This document shows positions 60,033 to 64,000 of a stretch of DNA of 64,000 bases, in pieces. Location of the stretch: positions 2,232,001 through 2,296,000 of the forward strand of contig NZ_OZ221288.1 of NCBI RefSeq assembly GCF_965118125.1, written 5' to 3'. Position numbers and translations under genes: made by a program. The notes below the pieces were generated by a model. That model was not told where the DNA came from, did no database searches, and worked only from the letters and a program-made list of their open reading frames with translations. Origin of the DNA: Pararobbsia alpina_A. Lineage in GTDB: Bacteria; Pseudomonadota; Gammaproteobacteria; Burkholderiales; Burkholderiaceae. The first letter of the stretch is position 1. Each line of letters begins with the position of its first letter.

Positions 60033-61424
60033 TCAGTTGCCCGACAGTTGCGCTTGCGTCGCGTGATGCTTCGCGTCGACGCGCTTGACGAGCAGGTTGC
60101 AGAAGAAGCCGATCACCAGCAGCACGGCCATGATGTGTACCGTCATCGTGTACGCATCCGCTTTCGCCACGCCATTGGCCACTTCATACGCGCGGATGTA
60201 GTTCACAAGCATCGGACCTGCGACGCCGGCTGCTGCCCATGCCGTCAACAGACGGCCGTGAATGCCACCGACGAATGCGGTGCCGAACATGTCGGCAAGG
60301 TAGGCCGGCACCGTCGAGAAGCCGCCGCCATACATCGACAGGATCAGGCAGTAGGCAAGCACGAACAGCACGATATTGCCGGTCGTCGCGAACGTCGGCA
60401 CCAGGTAGTACAGCACGGCGCCGATCGCGAAGAACGCGTAATACGTGTTCTTGCGGCCGATATAGTCCGAAGCCGATGCCCACACGAAGCGGCCGCCCAT
60501 GTTGAACAGCGACAGCAGGCCGACAAAGCCTGCTGCGGCAGCGGGGGTGACCGTGCTCTTGAAGCTTTCCTGGATCATGACCGATGCCTGGCCCAGAATG
60601 CCGATGCCGGCCGTCACGTTGAGGAACAGCACGAGCCAGATCAGGTAGAACTGAGGCGTCTTGAGTGCCTGATCGATATGCACGTGATTGCGCGTGATCA
60701 TCTTGTTCGACGTTTCCGGCGGCGTCCAGCCTTCAGGCTTCCAGTCCGCCGGCGGCACGCGAATGGCGAACGCGCCGATCGACATCGAAATGAAGTACGC
60801 AACACCCAGCACGACGAACGTCTCGGCGACGCCGACGCTCGTGTCGGTCTTGAAGTGGTTCATCAGGATCACCGACAACGGGGCCGCGATCATCGCGCCG
60901 CCGCCGAAGCCCATGATCGCCATACCTGTTGCCATGCCGCGGCGATCGGGGAACCAGCGAATCAGTGTCGATACCGGTGACACATAGCCGAGACCCAGGC
61001 CAATGCCGCCGACCACGCCATAGCCCAGATAGAGCAGGACGATCTGGTGCAGGTGGACGCCAAGCGCCGAAATCAGGAAGCCGCCGCCAAAGCAGCAGGC
61101 CGCCGTGAACATCGTACGGCGCGGTCCGACCTTTTCGAGCCACTTGCCGGCAAAAGCTGCCGACAGGCCGAGAAATACGATCGCGAGCGAGAAGATCCAG
61201 CCGAGTGTGGTCAGCGACCAGTCATCGGGCGCCGACTGCGTGACGCCGATCAGCTTGGTCAAAGGACCGTTAAACACCGAAAACGCGTAGGCCTGGCCGA
61301 TACACAAATGGACCGCCAGCGCGGCAGGCGGCACCATCCAGCGCGAAAAACCCGGCTGAGCGACGGTAGCGGCCTTGGAGAAAAACGGCGTTGAGACAGT
61401 GTTTGTCTGTGTAGTGCTGCTCAT
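60033..61424 (-). CDS. Oxalate/formate antiporter-like MFS transporter
   Basis: This 463-residue protein has twelve membrane helices. LHLCIGQAYAFSVFNGPLTKLIGVTQSAPDDWSLTTLGWIFSLAIVFLGLSAAFAGKWLEKVGPR and GGIGLGLGYVSPVSTLIRWFPDRRGMATGMAIMGFGGGAM are typical of the OxlT/formate-oxalate MFS family. It could exchange oxalate for formate or carry another carboxylate. No formyl-CoA or oxalate decarboxylase gene is adjacent. The next gene on the strand is its 42-residue partner. A 13-bp palindrome lies about 75 bp upstream of the start. Confidence 0.9.
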   Translation of the reverse strand: MSSTTQTNTVSTPFFSKAATVAQPGFSRWMVPPAALAVHLCIGQAYAFSVFNGPLTKLIGVTQSAPDDWSLTTLGWIFSLAIVFLGLSAAFAGKWLEKVGPRRTMFTAACCFGGGFLISALGVHLHQIVLLYLGYGVVGGIGLGLGYVSPVSTLIRWFPDRRGMATGMAIMGFGGGAMIAAPLSVILMNHFKTDTSVGVAETFVVLGVAYFISMSIGAFAIRVPPADWKPEGWTPPETSNKMITRNHVHIDQALKTPQFYLIWLVLFLNVTAGIGILGQASVMIQESFKSTVTPAAAAGFVGLLSLFNMGGRFVWASASDYIGRKNTYYAFFAIGAVLYYLVPTFATTGNIVLFVLAYCLILSMYGGGFSTVPAYLADMFGTAFVGGIHGRLLTAWAAAGVAGPMLVNYIRAYEVANGVAKADAYTMTVHIMAVLLVIGFFCNLLVKRVDAKHHATQAQLSGN

Positions 61425-61497
61425 GGCAGTAAGGAGTCTCCGTTAAAGGGCTTACGATAATTACGGCGGGTCAGCTGTTTTCTTGAGGCATTAAGCT

Positions 61498-61510
61498 TGT
61501 TTAGTAAACA
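61498..61510. promoter_or_regulatory. Palindrome upstream of OxlT-like gene
   Basis: TGTTTA-G-TAAACA is a perfect 6-1-6 palindrome about 75-85 bp before the transporter start. It could be an operator. Confidence 0.5.
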
Positions 61511-61950
61511 GTGGCCGGCTTGCGCCGTATCGTCTTCATCGGTCGGCCGCATGCAGGGATCGGCGGAGGCAAGCACGGATCTGTGTGCGTCGAGGCCACA
61601 GTTTGATATGTATCACGATGTGACGTAATAGGGGTGTATCGGCCTGTCGCGCCCGAGCGACGGATAGAAGACGCGGCGAGCGATACCCTGAGCGGCAGGT
61701 TCGGTCGGGAAGCACCGTAACGCACGCATGGGGTGCGGTGAAGCCCCCGATAGGCGAGACGACGGGGAGTCAGTGAAAAGCCGGGATGATCGAAAAACGC
61801 GGGTAAAGCGGGAAACAATGGCGGCGTGATCAGGCAGCGTCTCGGGGAGGCCGTTGGCCAGCACGGGCCGCCGCGCCTCGGCGACGAGCGCGAAGCTGTA
61901 AACGGCGGCCGCTGGCGCTCGGGCCGCCTCTCCGAAACCTTCGCGACCCG
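61511..61950. other. Intergenic region upstream of OxlT-like gene
   Basis: About 440 bp with no credible gene. ORFs here are rich in Arg and Pro and look like frame shadows of GC-rich non-coding DNA. Confidence 0.45.
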
Positions 61951-62118
61951 CTACCGATCACGCGTACGGGCGCGTGTCGCACCGGTCAACACGCCGAGGC
62001 CGACCATGATGACTGCTGTGACGGCCACAGCATGATGTGCGACGTGCATTGAGACCAACGCCCAACATACGCCCGCGGTAAAGATCAGCCAGCCTACGAG
62101 ATAGACGAGCAGCGTCAT
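61951..62118 (-). CDS. Small two-helix membrane protein
   Basis: This encodes 55 residues from ATG 62118 (MTLLVYLVGWLIFTAGVCWALVSMHVAHHAVAVTAVIMVGLGVLTGATRARTRDR). Two membrane helices are joined by a short loop with the histidine pair, and the C-terminus is basic. The composition is that of real small membrane proteins rather than random sequence, and similar small proteins occur in Burkholderiales. Function unknown. It lies upstream of the OxlT-like gene on the same strand but over 500 bp away. Confidence 0.65.
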   Translation of the reverse strand: MTLLVYLVGWLIFTAGVCWALVSMHVAHHAVAVTAVIMVGLGVLTGATRARTRDR

Positions 62119-62440
62119 GGTGTTATCCGAGTGATCAACATGCGGCCAATCGAGCATGTGTTGTGCCAGGCGGGCAGGGGAAGGCCGACGAAGGGCAATC
62201 GGATAGCAAACGCGAAGCGAACCGCAGGTGAACGCGACCCGCGCTCGAAGGGGCGCCGGGCCTGGCGTCGGGTGGCATCGACCACGCGTGACGATTGGGT
62301 GTTTAGTTTTATTCAACGAAACATGCGGGGCGTATTGCATTCGTGCACACCACCGGAAAACTTTTCCTCCGGGTTCTCAAGAATCAACTTCCTGCGCCGT
62401 TAATCCCGAAAATCATTCAATTCGCCTGCGGGGGCATCGT
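62119..62440. other. Intergenic region between divergent genes
   Basis: About 320 bp. The right part (62290-62440) is less GC-rich and probably holds the promoter of the lipoprotein gene. No further element is clear. Confidence 0.4.
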
Positions 62441-63175
62441 TTGAAATCTACGGGATGGGCGTCTCTAGTCACAGGTGTCGCGGGCGCAGTCGTGCTCGCA
62501 GGTTGCGTGAGCACACCGCCACGCGTCGTCAGTCAACCTGCGCCGCCTGCCGCGCGACCGACGGTCGTCGTCGCCGCGCAGCCGGCACCGCCGCCGCCGG
62601 TGGTCGTGAGGCCCGCGATACAGGAGCAGGTCGTCGCCGAGCCGAACGACGTCTATATCTCAGCCGCGCTCGATAGCGATATCGTGTTCGTGGGCGGGAG
62701 CACCTATATCTGGGTGACGGGGTCGGACGGACACCGTCATCGGCACTTTTATGCACACGGAGATCGCCGTCAGGAGATCTTCCATCGCCGCGACAATCTG
62801 CATTCGGTCATGGCGCACCGCGGTGGTCCGCCGCCCGCGCACTACAGCGCGCGCGAGCAAACGGCGCGTCTCGAAGCGATCCGGCACGACCAGTTGCGCC
62901 GTGAGCAGCAGGCGCACATCGCGCGCGCCCAGGCCGCAAATCGTGCACAGAACGACGCGGCGAATCGCGCCGTCGAGCGTGCGCATGCGGATGCACGTGC
63001 ACATGGCGCGCATCCCGGCAGCGTGCCGAATGCGCACGTTGCCGGAAATGGCGGGCAGCCGCATGCTGATCCGCATCACGGTCCTGTGCCCGGTCAGGGG
63101 CATGCGATTCACGAAGCGTCGGCCGAGCGTCCGATGCCCGCGCATCGTCAGGCCGAAGGCAACATGCCCGAGTGA
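62441..63175 (+). CDS. Histidine-rich lipoprotein
   Basis: This encodes 244 residues from TTG 62441, chosen because a GGGGG site lies about 8 bases upstream and the signal starts there (MKSTGWASLVTGVAGAVVLAGC, lipobox LAGC). A Pro/Val-rich linker follows, then a small folded part (NDVYISAALDSDIVFVGGSTYIWVTGSDGHRHRHFYAHGDRR). The C-terminal half is helical and very rich in Ala, Arg, His and Gln, ending in a His/Pro-rich tail. The many histidines could bind metal. No family is assigned. A hairpin lies 7 bp after the stop. Confidence 0.75.
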   Translation: MKSTGWASLVTGVAGAVVLAGCVSTPPRVVSQPAPPAARPTVVVAAQPAPPPPVVVRPAIQEQVVAEPNDVYISAALDSDIVFVGGSTYIWVTGSDGHRHRHFYAHGDRRQEIFHRRDNLHSVMAHRGGPPPAHYSAREQTARLEAIRHDQLRREQQAHIARAQAANRAQNDAANRAVERAHADARAHGAHPGSVPNAHVAGNGGQPHADPHHGPVPGQGHAIHEASAERPMPAHRQAEGNMPE

Positions 63176-63181
63176 GATTGC

Positions 63182-63201
63182 GCCGCCGAGGCATCGGCGG
63201 C
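63182..63201 (+). terminator. Hairpin after lipoprotein gene
   Basis: GCCGCCGA pairs with TCGGCGGC around a 4-nt loop, 7 bp after the stop. There is no T-run. Confidence 0.5.
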
Positions 63202-63357
63202 ATCGCGACGGCTGCCGTTCTGCCCGCCGCGACCTCGATCTGCTAGTGTGCGTTCTGCATCCCTCACCCGGACGGAGCCTTGCTCGCTCACGCTTCGACG
63301 CATCTCTCGCATCGTTGTGCTGCACTGCAATGGCGCCCACTGACAACGAGACCGATC

Positions 63358-64000
63358 ATGAAACGGAACGACGCACACGAGTCCTCCTCGCACCACTGGC
63401 GAGACTATGCGTTTTCGCTGGGACCATTGATCGCGCTGGTCATTCTCGCGGTCGGCTTGTTTGTCTGGTTCGTCGACCCTGCGCCCCCGTCGACGCTGAC
63501 GATCAGCGCCGGGCCGCGCGACAGCTCGTTCATGGTGGTGGCCAAGCGCTATCGCCAGATCCTGGCGCGCAATCACATCAATCTCGTCGTGCTGCCTTCG
63601 GAGGGCTCGCTCGACAACCTGCACAAGCTGCTCGACAAGAAGCAGAAGGTCGATCTCGCCCTCGTGCAAGGTGGCGTGGGCGCCGGGCTCGACACGACGT
63701 CGCTGATGTCGCTCGGCAACATGTTCTATGCGCCGATCATCGTGCTGTATCGGGGGCAAGGTGTTACGCGTCTTTCGGAACTTGCCGGCCGGCGTATCGC
63801 GGTGGGACGTGAGGGCAGCGGCACACGGGTGATGTCGTTGAGCCTGCTCAAGGCCAATGGCATCGAACCGGGCGGCGCGACCGCACTGTTGCCGCTGGAC
63901 GGCGATGCGGCGGCCAAGGCGTTGACCGACGGAACCGTCGATGTCGCCATGCTCAATGGCGATTCAGCCACGCGAGGCATGATGCTGAGGGTTTTTGAGC
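63358..64000 (+). CDS. TAXI-family TRAP transporter solute receptor (3' end outside window)
   Basis: The first 214 codons are present and the frame is still open at the window end. A cytoplasmic N-terminus (MKRNDAHESSSHHWRDYAF) precedes one membrane helix (LGPLIALVILAVGLFVWFV), then a TAXI-type periplasmic binding domain: LTISAGPRDSSFMVVAKRYRQIL, LVVLPSEGSLDNLHKLLDKKQKVDLALVQGGV and LAGRRIAVGREGSGTRVMSLSLLKANGI. TAXI receptors bind small organic acids, often glutamate-like, for fused TRAP permeases. This one is anchored rather than freely secreted, and no TRAP permease is visible yet. Confidence 0.88.
   Translation, partial: MKRNDAHESSSHHWRDYAFSLGPLIALVILAVGLFVWFVDPAPPSTLTISAGPRDSSFMVVAKRYRQILARNHINLVVLPSEGSLDNLHKLLDKKQKVDLALVQGGVGAGLDTTSLMSLGNMFYAPIIVLYRGQGVTRLSELAGRRIAVGREGSGTRVMSLSLLKANGIEPGGATALLPLDGDAAAKALTDGTVDVAMLNGDSATRGMMLRVFE

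Noticed and set aside
1..64000. CRISPR arrays, rRNA and tRNA genes
   Set aside because: No regularly spaced identical repeats of suitable length and no cloverleaf or rRNA-like stretches were noticed; a covariance-model scan would be decisive.

Overview
The window is about 62-64% G+C and looks like a chromosomal segment of a Burkholderiales betaproteobacterium, probably Burkholderiaceae (Pandoraea, Paraburkholderia or Burkholderia-like). The reasons are two trimeric porins of the Burkholderia type, a DUF3331 protein, many LysR regulators and SDR enzymes, and an oxalate/formate-antiporter-like MFS protein with its tiny companion subunit. No rRNA, tRNA, CRISPR array, prophage or intact insertion sequence was seen.

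Layout. 1-3.3 kb: the end of an OmpA-like protein, translationally coupled to a stand-alone CHASE2 membrane protein, then a Tat-type epoxide-hydrolase-like enzyme. 3.4-7.6 kb (minus): secreted YVTN beta-propeller, DUF305 protein, NicO nickel/cobalt transporter and DUF1007 periplasmic partner. 8.1-15.1 kb: DJ-1/PfpI protein, enoyl-CoA hydratase-like protein, a GAF/PAS sensor kinase with a FixJ-type regulator, and a secreted phosphoesterase. 15.2-22.2 kb: the most interesting block. It has two divergent operons: DUF350, SPFH/SHOCT, DUF4178, small membrane protein and AdoMet decarboxylase (SpeH) on one side; a membrane-embedded aminopropyltransferase and an FAD-binding Tat-lipoprotein on the other. 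A phased repeat array lies between them. 22.3-34.5 kb: two porins, a TetR/SDR pair with two clear operators, a J-domain protein overlapping DUF1488, an XRE regulator, a TonB-dependent siderophore receptor with Fur-box-like sites, and a LysR regulator.

34.7-37.5 kb holds three exporters (LysE, MFS, EamA). 37.5-40.3 kb is an AT-richer accessory patch with two unrecognised secreted/membrane proteins, a decayed ORF, and a 163-bp near-copy of part of an EamA gene. 40.3-50.9 kb contains two loci that each pair a closely related SDR with a winged-helix/STAND ATPase regulator. One also has a Tat alpha/beta hydrolase; the other has a LysR regulator plus secreted NTF2-like and VOC-fold proteins. A DUF3331 gene lies between them.

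50.9-59.8 kb: an orphan ABC solute-binding protein, then a catabolic operon (three SDRs, an ACS-family MFS importer, a ketosteroid-dehydrogenase-like flavoprotein, a glutathione transferase) ending with an IclR regulator. 59.8-64 kb: the OxlT-like antiporter with its 42-residue small subunit, a small membrane protein, a His-rich lipoprotein, and the start of a TAXI-type TRAP receptor that runs off the window.

All assignments come from reading translations and motifs. No database search was run, so family names rest on motif recognition and exact substrates are not known.
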